Assembly (NCBI GenBank): GCA_013415235.1
Contig: JACBYF010000006.1
Location: forward strand, 28,347-92,346
Origin: Gemelliphila palaticanis
GTDB taxonomy: Bacteria > Bacillota > Bacilli > Staphylococcales > Gemellaceae
Direction: 5' to 3'
DNA length: 64,000 nucleotides
Both the position numbers and the translations under genes were made by a program. Each line of letters begins with the position of its first letter. The first letter of the stretch is position 1. A model generated the notes under the pieces. It saw only the letters and a program-made list of their open reading frames with translations. It had not been told where the DNA came from and did not search any database. This document shows, in pieces, positions 43,354 through 51,477 of this stretch.

Positions 43354-44302
43354 TTTTTTTATTCTCCTTAATAATTAGATAAACAAAATAAATTCCACCT
43401 ACAAAATTTATTATTATAGAAACTGCTGTATTGTATGAAAATATTCTTTCCATAATAATCATAGAAAATACAACTAATATAATTCCTATTAATGTGGCAC
43501 AAATAGTTTTATATACGTGTTTATAAGTATGTAAATAATGCCTAGTTATACTTACAACAATAATACCTAAAAAAGTCATAGGACCTACTAAAACAGTTGA
43601 TATGCTAACTAATAATGTTATTAATACAAATATAATTTTTACTAATAAAGAGTAATTTAACCCTAAAGATATTGCTGTTTTTTTCCCTAATGATAATACA
43701 TCTAATTTTTTCATAAAAAATATTGATAATATTAGCACTATCAAAATTATTACTGCTGAAATGTTTAAATATGTATAACCAATAGTATTAAAACTAGCGA
43801 ATATTTTTCCTTGTAAAATTAAGTATTCATTTGGATCTAATAATACTTGCATAAAATTTGATAATGAAGAAAATAACCCTCCTATTATCATTCCACTTAA
43901 AACTACCATATTTACATTTGATGATAGTTTTTCAAAAAGTACAACATAGACTAATAAAGAAAAAATAATCATTAAAAATAAAGAAAATATAAATTCAAAA
44001 ATAGTAGTCATTTTACTTAATTGACTTGATCCTACAAAGTATATCGCTAAAGTTTGAATGAATATGTATAAACTTTCTAGTCCCATTATACTAGGGGTAA
44101 GTATATTATTATTAGTTATAGATTGAAAAGCTACAGTAGAATAAGCAGTAGCATAACAAACAAGTAAAATAGCACATATTTTTCTTATTCTTAAATTTAA
44201 AATATATTGCGATTGAAAATCTATAAATATATAGCAAGATACTACTACTAAAGCTAGTATAACCATAATTGCTATTTTTCTTAATATTATTTTATCTTGC
44301 AT
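43340..44302 (-). CDS. Siderophore ABC transporter permease 2 (YclO-like)
   Basis: 320 aa FecCD-family permease with about nine to ten helices. LRIRKICAILLVCYATAYSTVAFQSITNNNILTPS-type N-terminus and GPMTFLGIIVVSITRHYLHTYKH near the C-terminus are family features. It pairs with the permease encoded just upstream (11-base overlap). Confidence 0.9.
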   Translation of the reverse strand: MQDKIILRKIAIMVILALVVVSCYIFIDFQSQYILNLRIRKICAILLVCYATAYSTVAFQSITNNNILTPSIMGLESLYIFIQTLAIYFVGSSQLSKMTTIFEFIFSLFLMIIFSLLVYVVLFEKLSSNVNMVVLSGMIIGGLFSSLSNFMQVLLDPNEYLILQGKIFASFNTIGYTYLNISAVIILIVLILSIFFMKKLDVLSLGKKTAISLGLNYSLLVKIIFVLITLLVSISTVLVGPMTFLGIIVVSITRHYLHTYKHVYKTICATLIGIILVVFSMIIMERIFSYNTAVSIIINFVGGIYFVYLIIKENKKNVRN

Positions 44303-45254
44303 ACTTTTTCCCCTTAAATAATATTAATAAAAATACTACACTTCCTAAAACTCCAACAATAACGCTTATCGGAATCTCATAAGGCATATATATCAATCTT
44401 CCCATTAAATCGCAAATAAGTAAGAAATAAGATCCTAGTAAAGCTGTATCAAATATTGTAGATTTTAAATTATCTCCCTTTATAATACTTATTATATTAG
44501 GAATTATAAGACCTATAAATGGAATACTTCCTATTGTAACTACTACTATTGCAGTAGTTGCCGAAATTAACATCATACCAAGTGATAAAATCTTATTATG
44601 ATCTAATCCCAATCCTACAGTAATATTTTCTCCTAGCCCAGATATAGTAAATAAATTAGCGTATAGATACACTACTATTAAAAATGGAATACCGAAATAC
44701 AATATTTCATAGTTTCCTTTTGATATTAAAGAAAAATTACCTTGTAGCCAAGCTGATATATTTTGTAAAATTTCAAATTTATAAGCAAAAAATGTTGATA
44801 TACTACCTACTATTCCTCCTAACATTATCCCTATTAGTGGTAATAATAAGTTATCTTTAGTTCCTATTATTTTAATAAGTTTCATAAATAAGAAACTTCC
44901 TATTAAACCAAAAACTAGTGCTACTAATATTTTTAAAAATATTGGAGCTTGTTGAAAAAAAAGTAAAACTACTAAAACCCCAAGTTTGCACCAATCCATT
45001 ATTCCTGTTGTTGATGGGGATACAAATTTATTGTTAGACATTGTTTGCATTACTAAACCATTAATACTTAATATACTGGCTGTAACTATAATACTTATTA
45101 ATCTAGGTAATCTACTAACTAATAAAAGATGTAAATCTTCTTTACTCCCAGATAATGCTCCTAATAAATTGAAGTCTTCTACACCTATAGTTAAAGAAAA
45201 TACTGATAATAATAAAAATATACATACCCAAAAATATCTATTTTTATATATAAT
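44292..45254 (-). CDS. Siderophore ABC transporter permease 1 (YclN-like) without an ordinary start codon
   Basis: FecCD-family permease. The first ATG in frame (45050) lies inside the conserved core and has no ribosome site. Upstream, the same frame stays open for 71 codons and encodes the expected N-terminus: a helix (FWVCIFLLLSVFSLTIGV) and SRLPRLISIIVTASILSING. Yet no ATG, GTG or TTG occurs in that stretch. A very strong AGGGGGG (45265-45259) lies 4 bases before ATT (45254) and 7 bases before ATA (45251). So either translation begins at ATT/ATA, or a base was lost just after an out-of-frame TTG (45258). With the ATT start the length is 320 aa, equal to its partner. Fur-regulated first gene. 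Confidence 0.8.
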   Translation of the reverse strand: MIYKNRYFWVCIFLLLSVFSLTIGVEDFNLLGALSGSKEDLHLLLVSRLPRLISIIVTASILSINGLVMQTMSNNKFVSPSTTGIMDWCKLGVLVVLLFFQQAPIFLKILVALVFGLIGSFLFMKLIKIIGTKDNLLLPLIGIMLGGIVGSISTFFAYKFEILQNISAWLQGNFSLISKGNYEILYFGIPFLIVVYLYANLFTISGLGENITVGLGLDHNKILSLGMMLISATTAIVVVTIGSIPFIGLIIPNIISIIKGDNLKSTIFDTALLGSYFLLICDLMGRLIYMPYEIPISVIVGVLGSVVFLLILFKGKKYAR

Positions 45255-45290
45255 ACAACCCCCCTAAAAAAATTAAATAACATAAATAAA

Positions 45291-45305
45291 TGATAATCAT
45301 TATCG
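45291..45305. promoter_or_regulatory. Fur box of the siderophore operon
   Basis: TGATAATCATTATCG matches the 7-1-7 Fur consensus at 14 of 15 positions and sits at the predicted start of transcription. Confidence 0.88.
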
Positions 45306-45311
45306 TTTTCT

Positions 45312-45320
45312 ATTATAGCA
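45312..45320 (-). promoter_or_regulatory. Extended -10 promoter of the siderophore operon
   Basis: Minus strand TGCTATAAT (45320-45312). No good -35 is visible; the TG extension may compensate. The Fur box begins 6-7 bases downstream. Confidence 0.6.
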
Positions 45321-45391
45321 TAGCTTTATTAAAAAATAAATATAATTTCTATAATCTAATTTAATTTTTTAATATTTTAAATAATAAAGGT

Positions 45392-45460
45392 ATGAATCGT
45401 GCATTTTATTATTGTGATTTTTGTTGTAGTACTATATTATTATGTGGAAATAAAAATTAA
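45392..45460 (+). other. Very short Cys-rich reading frame, function doubtful
   Basis: 22 codons, MNRAFYYCDFCCSTILLCGN and two more. The AAAGG sits only 1-2 bases before the ATG, too close for good initiation. The FYYCDFC...CGN pattern faintly recalls the metal-binding N-terminus of desulfoferrodoxins, so it may be a gene remnant, a tiny peptide or chance. Confidence 0.2.
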
Positions 45461-45461
45461 T

Positions 45462-45504
45462 AAAAAACAACTAAAATTAACAATTACATGTCCATTTTAG
45501 TTGT
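45462..45504 (-). terminator. Terminator of the TPR-hepT-hepS operon
   Basis: 11-bp stem ACAACTAAAAT/ATTTTAGTTGT with a 16-nt loop, followed on the minus strand by GTTTTTTA, 20 bases after the stop. Confidence 0.8.
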
Positions 45505-45523
45505 CTATTTTATAAGTTAGTTT

Positions 45524-46756
45524 CTAATGATGGTGATGATCATGACCACAGTCACAATCTCCATCATGACTATGGTAAGGTGAATTTTCAAAATATATAC
45601 CGTTATTTATTTGATCTATCTCATATATGTATTCTTTTATTGTACTGTCTCCAGTTACTTCATAAACGTTTTGTAACATTTCGTAATAATGATTTTCTTC
45701 TCGTAAAAACGGATGATGTTTTTTAGCTTCTGATTCTACAAAATCAATATAATCTTCTTCCTCTGATAAAGATAATAGTGTTAATGCTAAAAGTGAAGAA
45801 TCTTCTTTTATTAATGAGTGTTCTTTGTATATTTCGTATATTTTTTCTGTTTCATATAAGTTTCTTAAAGCATTTATAGCTATGTATAAACTATCAAAAT
45901 CTATTCCCATATTTCTTAGAACATCTATTACCATACTGCGAATTTTATCGTATTGTTCTGCTTGCTTATACAGAGAAGTTAGTTGTAAATATACTATATG
46001 AGACTGTCCTTGTAATTCAAGATATTTTTCTAAATAATTTATAGCTTCTTGCCCTTTACTCATTAAACCTAAATGCATATAGGCTTCAACAAATTCGTTA
46101 TCTAATTCTAAAGTTTTTAAAAGCATTTCTTTAGAACTATCAAACTCCTCTATTTGATTATAAGCATAAGCTACCGAGTAACTTATATGTGCATTAATGT
46201 CTATTTCTTTACTATTATTTTTATAAATATCAACAGCTTCTTCAAATTTACCTAAAAACATAAGGTTATCTATTAGATTTTGTAATGTTTCCTCGTTAGG
46301 ATTTTCTTCAAACATTGTACTACTTATTTCTAGAGCATCCTCACTTTTTCCTACTTCAACATACACATTAGATAGTTCATAATCTATAATATTTTTTAAT
46401 TCTTCATCATCATAAACTTTAGTAAGAGCTTCTTTAAATTTATTTTCAGCTACATCTAATAGCATTTCTTCTTTATAAATTAATCCTTCTAATAACAATG
46501 TTTGAGCAGTTTTTGGTGAATTAAATAACACAAGAAGTGCCTCATCTCTTTTACCAAGTTGCATTAAATTATCTACATATCCTACTATTCCAGATTCATC
46601 TTCTTTATTTCTGTTATAAATTTCTTCTGATAGTTCTAAAGACTTTTCTATCATACCATGCTCTACAAATATACTTCTAAAACTATATAATTGTTCTAAT
46701 TCTAGTTCAGAAATATTTAACTCATTATATTCTTCTAAAAATTTTTCAAATTCCAT
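45524..46756 (-). CDS. TPR-repeat protein with a His/Cys-rich C-terminal tail
   Basis: 410 aa soluble protein made of about ten tetratricopeptide-like helical hairpins (for example FLEEYNELNISELELEQLYS, ELSNVYVEVGKSEDALEIS, AYMHLGLMSKGQEAINYLEK). Such proteins, like the YpiA/BH0479 group of Firmicutes, are scaffolds for protein contacts. The last 19 residues (392-410) hold eight His, two Cys and four Asp, an obvious metal-binding tail. It is downstream of hepT (9-base gap), so it belongs to the hepS-hepT transcript. No partner can be named. Confidence 0.85.
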   Translation of the reverse strand: MEFEKFLEEYNELNISELELEQLYSFRSIFVEHGMIEKSLELSEEIYNRNKEDESGIVGYVDNLMQLGKRDEALLVLFNSPKTAQTLLLEGLIYKEEMLLDVAENKFKEALTKVYDDEELKNIIDYELSNVYVEVGKSEDALEISSTMFEENPNEETLQNLIDNLMFLGKFEEAVDIYKNNSKEIDINAHISYSVAYAYNQIEEFDSSKEMLLKTLELDNEFVEAYMHLGLMSKGQEAINYLEKYLELQGQSHIVYLQLTSLYKQAEQYDKIRSMVIDVLRNMGIDFDSLYIAINALRNLYETEKIYEIYKEHSLIKEDSSLLALTLLSLSEEEDYIDFVESEAKKHHPFLREENHYYEMLQNVYEVTGDSTIKEYIYEIDQINNGIYFENSPYHSHDGDCDCGHDHHHH

Positions 46757-46765
46757 ACTATTCTC

Positions 46766-47704
46766 CTATTTATCTCTCATCATTAACGAATTTAAAATAT
46801 AAAGTAAACTATCCTTAACATCAGAATTTAAATATTTTATAGATTCTTCTGCTTTTTTTAAGTATCTATTACTTATCTCTACTGTGTAATCCATTATAAT
46901 ATTATCATTTGTTATTTCTTTAACTAATTTTTTCTTTTCTTCTGAAGTTAAATTTTTATAGTTTACAAATTTGTCTTTATCTTTTTTTATTTTTAATATT
47001 ATAGGTAATGTTATGTTACCATTTTTAAAATCTTGACCTGTATCTTTTCCTAATTTTTTATTATCACCTTTAAAGTCAAGATAGTCATCGATTATTTGAT
47101 AACTCATTCCTAAATAGTATCCAAATTTGTAACAAGATTCTATTTCTTCTTCTGTTGCATCTGATACTATAGCTCCTGAAACACAAGCAAAGGCTATTAA
47201 TATAGCTGTTTTTCTTCTTATTTTTCTTAAATAATCTATTACCCTTGTATCTATATTATATAAGTCTTCATACTGCTTAATTTCTCCTAAACATAAATCT
47301 TTTAATGTTTTAGACAAATATTTATGTAGCCTTTGGTCATTTATTTTAGACATTTCTTTTAATATTCTAGAAAATAAAAAATCACCTATAAAAAGTGCTT
47401 TTCTATCTCCATAAATATTATTTAAAGTTTTTTTACCTCTTCTTTCAAAAGCCTTATCTATTATATCATCATGAATTAGAGTTGTAGTATGAATTATTTC
47501 TACGATTGAAGCTATATTTATTATTTCATTTTTATTGTTAATTCCTAAATCCCCACATACTAGAGTAAGTAATGGTCTTAATCCTTTTCCTCCGTTATCA
47601 AAATAATCAACTATTATATTGTAAACTTCTTTATTATCCGTTTCTATTATGTTCTTAATATGACTTCTTACCAAAAGTAAGTCATCTTTATACAACTTCA
47701 ACAT
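46766..47704 (-). CDS. hepT: Polyprenyl diphosphate synthase, heptaprenyl synthase component II
   Basis: 312 aa trans-prenyltransferase. The first Asp-rich motif is TTTLIHDDIIDKAFERRG and the second QIIDDYLDFKGD; GGKGLRPLLTLVCGD and KDTGQDFKNGNITLP are typical. It lengthens farnesyl diphosphate with IPP, probably to the side chain of menaquinone, using products of the mevalonate operon 6 kb away. It needs the small partner HepS, encoded immediately upstream with no gap. Confidence 0.93.
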   Translation of the reverse strand: MLKLYKDDLLLVRSHIKNIIETDNKEVYNIIVDYFDNGGKGLRPLLTLVCGDLGINNKNEIINIASIVEIIHTTTLIHDDIIDKAFERRGKKTLNNIYGDRKALFIGDFLFSRILKEMSKINDQRLHKYLSKTLKDLCLGEIKQYEDLYNIDTRVIDYLRKIRRKTAILIAFACVSGAIVSDATEEEIESCYKFGYYLGMSYQIIDDYLDFKGDNKKLGKDTGQDFKNGNITLPIILKIKKDKDKFVNYKNLTSEEKKKLVKEITNDNIIMDYTVEISNRYLKKAEESIKYLNSDVKDSLLYILNSLMMRDK

Positions 47705-48184
47705 TTAAACTCCTACTTCGTTCATAAACATATCTAAATTATAATCAATAAAAAGTTGTTCTTTATAGTGAGTATAAAATTTTTCAAGTAATATTTTTGT
47801 ACTTTGAATATCAAGTTCTTTATCATAAAAATTAAACCATAAAATTGGAATACTAAGTGCTATTTTTTTTAAATCAATCAATTTGTATTTTTCTTTAGCT
47901 AAAATAAGGTAGTTTGTCTCCACTACTTCTGTTAATTTTTTTAATTTATCCAAATGATTAACTAAAAAGCTATAGTAAGAAAAACTATAATAGTCTCCTA
48001 ACAGTATGTTTTTTGTACTAAAGGAATTTTTCTCTAAATCCTTTATATGACTATCTAAGGCAGAAATAGCATAAAAAATCGCATTGTTTATTTCTGCATT
48101 ATTAAAACTATTGTTTAATAATAAATCTTTGTACCCTAGTACTTCTATTAAATTTTCATTATAATTATAAAAATTTTTACTCAT
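47705..48184 (-). CDS. hepS: Heptaprenyl diphosphate synthase component I (HepS-like)
   Basis: 159 aa, shorter than the ~250 aa Bacillus protein. The stretch ILLGDYYSFSYYSFLV corresponds to the conserved GDYxS region of HepS/GerCA, and the order hepS-hepT matches. In Bacillus a menaquinone methyltransferase gene lies between them; it is absent here. HepS has no catalysis itself but is required for chain-length control. Identification rests on this motif plus position. Confidence 0.75.
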   Translation of the reverse strand: MSKNFYNYNENLIEVLGYKDLLLNNSFNNAEINNAIFYAISALDSHIKDLEKNSFSTKNILLGDYYSFSYYSFLVNHLDKLKKLTEVVETNYLILAKEKYKLIDLKKIALSIPILWFNFYDKELDIQSTKILLEKFYTHYKEQLFIDYNLDMFMNEVGV

Positions 48185-48317
48185 AATAAATCCTTACTAT
48201 TTTTATATACTGTTTTCTATTATAACATAAATACTTATCATTAAACACTATATAAGCTATGAAAACCATTTTAATTTATGTTATAATTAATTTATAAACC
48301 ATAAAGGAGATTTATTT

Positions 48318-49055
48318 ATGATAGAAATACAAAACCTTTCAAAACACTACGGAGAAAAAATTGCTTTAAATAACTTAAATTTAAAGATTAATGGTGGAGA
48401 AATTTTTGGTCTTATCGGACACAACGGTGCAGGAAAATCTACTACTATAAAATCATTAGTTAGTGTTATTAATCCAACATCAGGGGAAATATTTATTGAT
48501 AAACTAAATTTAAAGGAAAATAGATTTGAATGTAAAAAGAAATTATACTACATTCCTGATAATCCAGATATGTTTTTAACTATGGCTCCTATAGAATACT
48601 GGTCATTAATAGCTGATGTTTTTGAATTATCAAGTAGTGAAAAAGAAGAAAGAATAGCAAAATATTCTAAGTTGTTTAAAATGGAAAATGAACTGCACTC
48701 ACCTATTGAATCTTTTTCACACGGTATGCGCCAAAAAACTTTTATAATAGCTGCATTAATAGCTAATCCAAAAATATGGATAATGGACGAACCTTTAACT
48801 GGACTTGATCCTCAAGCTGCTTTTGATTTAAAATCTCTTATGAAAGAACATACACAAAAAGGAAATACAGTTTTATTCTCTACTCACGTATTAGAAGTTG
48901 CAGAGCATTTATGTGATAGAATAGGTATTTTAAGTAAAGGGAATTTAATTTTTGTAGGTACTCTTGATGAACTACGAGAAAAATTTGATGGAGATTCACT
49001 AGAGAGTATTTATCTAAATATTATTAAAAATATTGATAATGAAAGTGAGGAATAA
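48318..49055 (+). CDS. ABC transporter ATP-binding protein (exporter type)
   Basis: 245 aa ATPase. Walker A GHNGAGKSTT, Q-loop region YYIPDNPD, signature FSHGMRQK (a degenerate LSGGQ, common in this CcmA/EcsA-like group), Walker B IWIMDEPLTGLD, switch His STHVLE. RBS AAAGGAGAT. It forms a two-gene operon with the permease that follows after 2 bases. The organisation resembles EcsAB, but I cannot assign a cargo. Confidence 0.88.
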   Translation: MIEIQNLSKHYGEKIALNNLNLKINGGEIFGLIGHNGAGKSTTIKSLVSVINPTSGEIFIDKLNLKENRFECKKKLYYIPDNPDMFLTMAPIEYWSLIADVFELSSSEKEERIAKYSKLFKMENELHSPIESFSHGMRQKTFIIAALIANPKIWIMDEPLTGLDPQAAFDLKSLMKEHTQKGNTVLFSTHVLEVAEHLCDRIGILSKGNLIFVGTLDELREKFDGDSLESIYLNIIKNIDNESEE

Positions 49056-49057
49056 TT

Positions 49058-50638
49058 ATGCGTTGGTCAATTGTTAAAAATTTATTTATGATTAACCTAT
49101 TATATGTTAATCCTCAATACACATCATTAAAAAGAAATAAAGTTAAACTTAAACAAGGAAACTTACAAAAAAGCTTATTAAGAAATTTATTATTACAACA
49201 AGTTTTTGCTATTATATTTTTAGTTATATTTATGGGGCTAGTTGATTATAAAATGGCAGCTAATAAGTATCATATAAACATTATTTTTATGTTATTATTC
49301 GGAATTTTAACTATAACTACGCCGTTTTTTAACACTTTTTATGAAGATAAAGACACTCCTAATATTACAGTTCTACCTATAACTGAAAAAGAAGTTTTTG
49401 CTAGTAAATTTTTAATTTTATTAGGGCAAATATCTGGAATTATATTAGCTGTTATTGCTTCTAATATAATTGCGAATATAAAATTACAAGGATTTAACAT
49501 TATTAGTATATTGTTAATTTTTATATATAGCATTGCTCTGCTAATATCATTTTTCAGCACAGTAATTATTATATTCTCGCTACTTGCTAAAACTAAACTT
49601 TTCAAAAAATATAAAACTACTATGAATGTAGTTATAACTATTATATCTATAGTTATAGCAATGGGATTTTATGGTGCTATAAACTTTTTTAATACTAATA
49701 ACATTTCATATGAATATTACGAAGGTGATTTTCTATACAACATAGTTAGCAGTACCTTAACTACTAGTTCTTTACTTAGCATATTATTAATTGTCATTGC
49801 TGCTATAATATCTTTATTTATACTAAATTTAGTAACTATAAAAAGTTATTTCACTGATATTATAGGTTACAAAGTTACTAATAAAGTAAAACCTAAAAAT
49901 ATTATTTCTACAAATATAAACTTAAACAAAATATTTAGAAAGATGACTTTAAAATCTTTTACAGATAGTACGCTAATATCACAAAATATATTAGCTCCTG
50001 CTATTATAGTAATGCTATTTTTAGGTCTTATAATGGGTATTCGTGGAGCTAGCTTTTTACAACAAGGTTATGTATTAACTCCTACTGCAATAGTAGTTGG
50101 TAGTGTTTTATCTTTGTGTATGTATGGTAATGGATCGTTTTCTGCACTAGCGATATCTATAGACTATAAAAACTTTTCATTTTTAAAAACATTACCTATG
50201 AATATGAAAAAGTTTGTTTTCCAAAAATTATTTATAGCTTTGCTTTTACAAATTGCTATAACTAGTATTATATTTTTATTAATAATAATATTACTTAATA
50301 CATCAGCATACTTTTTAGTATTTTCTTATATTGCTTTTTTAGTAGGGTCTATTACTTATTCTGTTTATTTATTCACTAAAGACTATTATAATCCTTTTTT
50401 AGGATGGAGTAATATTCAACAACTAATACTAAGAGGCGCTTCTAATTTAAAATTGTGGTTAATATTTTTCCTATTCATTTTTATATGTGGGGCTATTATA
50501 GCTTTTACAGTAATAGTTACTATAAACTTCCCTAATTTATGGATAGTACTTACAGCTATATATTTAATTATAGTAGCAATAATTGTTTCTACAGTATTAA
50601 TCAGATTTAAAAAACAAGTTTTAAATAGCTTAGATTAA
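49058..50638 (+). CDS. ABC exporter permease, large, unassigned cargo
   Basis: 526 aa membrane protein with about 12 helices in several blocks, partner of the ATPase just upstream. An N-terminal soluble stretch of about 50 residues is Lys/Asn-rich. Segments such as TVLPITEKEVFASKFLILLGQ and FSFLKTLPMNMKKFVFQKL are characteristic of ABC-2-like exporters, where PI/P-x-EK motifs precede transmembrane cores. It resembles two fused halves of six helices. The substrate is unknown. Confidence 0.8.
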   Translation: MRWSIVKNLFMINLLYVNPQYTSLKRNKVKLKQGNLQKSLLRNLLLQQVFAIIFLVIFMGLVDYKMAANKYHINIIFMLLFGILTITTPFFNTFYEDKDTPNITVLPITEKEVFASKFLILLGQISGIILAVIASNIIANIKLQGFNIISILLIFIYSIALLISFFSTVIIIFSLLAKTKLFKKYKTTMNVVITIISIVIAMGFYGAINFFNTNNISYEYYEGDFLYNIVSSTLTTSSLLSILLIVIAAIISLFILNLVTIKSYFTDIIGYKVTNKVKPKNIISTNINLNKIFRKMTLKSFTDSTLISQNILAPAIIVMLFLGLIMGIRGASFLQQGYVLTPTAIVVGSVLSLCMYGNGSFSALAISIDYKNFSFLKTLPMNMKKFVFQKLFIALLLQIAITSIIFLLIIILLNTSAYFLVFSYIAFLVGSITYSVYLFTKDYYNPFLGWSNIQQLILRGASNLKLWLIFFLFIFICGAIIAFTVIVTINFPNLWIVLTAIYLIIVAIIVSTVLIRFKKQVLNSLD

Positions 50639-50643
50639 AATAA

Positions 50644-50706
50644 TAGCTATATAATAAAAATAGTGCAAGGAGAAAAATTATAAATATTTTTCATACTCCG
50701 TATTTA
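50644..50706. repeat. Degenerate copy of an intergenic palindromic element
   Basis: AGCTATATAATAAAAATAG, then GGAGAAAAA, AT-rich loop, and a right arm ending in CTCCGTATT. It aligns by eye along its whole length with the element at 63874-63950 and starts six bases after a stop codon. A separate terminator follows. Confidence 0.6.
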
Positions 50707-50707
50707 A

Positions 50708-50757
50708 AAAAATTAGAGTTAATAGGGAAAACATTATTCCTTATTAACTCTTTTTAA
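50708..50757 (+). terminator. Terminator between the ABC exporter and Nudix genes
   Basis: AGAGTTAATAGGGAA pairs with TTCCTTATTAACTCT around a 7-nt loop, followed by TTTTTAAATTT. It may work in both directions. Confidence 0.85.
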
Positions 50758-50764
50758 ATTTATA

Positions 50765-51376
50765 CTACATTATAGGTATTAAAAACTCTGACCACGATTC
50801 ATAATTTTCTACTTTTTTAGCTTCATTAGAATTTAGCCACTCTATTTTTAATGTATCATCTTCTGTTACTTTTACTTTATTTTTATCAACTTCACACACA
50901 TATATTAATCCTATGTGTACTTTCCCAACTTCTTCTTTATCATCATTTATTAATCCTACAAAATTAAGACTATTTAAAGCCTCATCGAATGATATACCTA
51001 TTTCTTCTTCTATTTCTCTCGCAGCATTAATTTTTACTATTTCTTCTATTGGAGTATTTTCAACATCGTTCATATGTCCACCTATACCAACAGATGCTTT
51101 CCCATGTAACCTAGATTCTCCTCCACCAACAAGACGTTTATAAACTAAAACTTCTTTGGTATTTTTGTCTTTTACTAATACATAGCCTATTAACTGTTTA
51201 TATGATGGGTCTTCTTCCATATCCCCACGTCTTTTAACTTCGTATTTTTCAAAAGTTTTTACTATTTCTTCTACTCTGCTATCTTCTAATGATATAAATC
51301 CATAAAAAGCATTTTTTTCATCAGAAAATATTTCTTTTCTGTTTACAACTAATATTTGTTCATCCCATTTACTCAT
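50765..51376 (-). CDS. Nudix-family hydrolase
   Basis: 203 aa. The Nudix box is long but recognisable: GGHMNDVENTPIEEIV then AAREIEEEIGI, giving the REUXEEXG core. Upstream, GYVLVKDKNTKEVLVYKRL and SVGIGGHM are normal for the fold. An N-terminal 60-residue extension precedes it. Nudix enzymes hydrolyse X-linked nucleoside diphosphates; substrate unknown. Single gene with RBS AGGAGA, convergent with the ABC exporter. Confidence 0.85.
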   Translation of the reverse strand: MSKWDEQILVVNRKEIFSDEKNAFYGFISLEDSRVEEIVKTFEKYEVKRRGDMEEDPSYKQLIGYVLVKDKNTKEVLVYKRLVGGGESRLHGKASVGIGGHMNDVENTPIEEIVKINAAREIEEEIGISFDEALNSLNFVGLINDDKEEVGKVHIGLIYVCEVDKNKVKVTEDDTLKIEWLNSNEAKKVENYESWSEFLIPIM

Positions 51377-51477
51377 CGTTATTTCTCCTAATTTTTATTT
51401 TCAATATAAAGTATAGCACAATTCAAAAATAAAGAGAATATTTATATAAAACTATATAAAATTCCCTTTATAAATTA

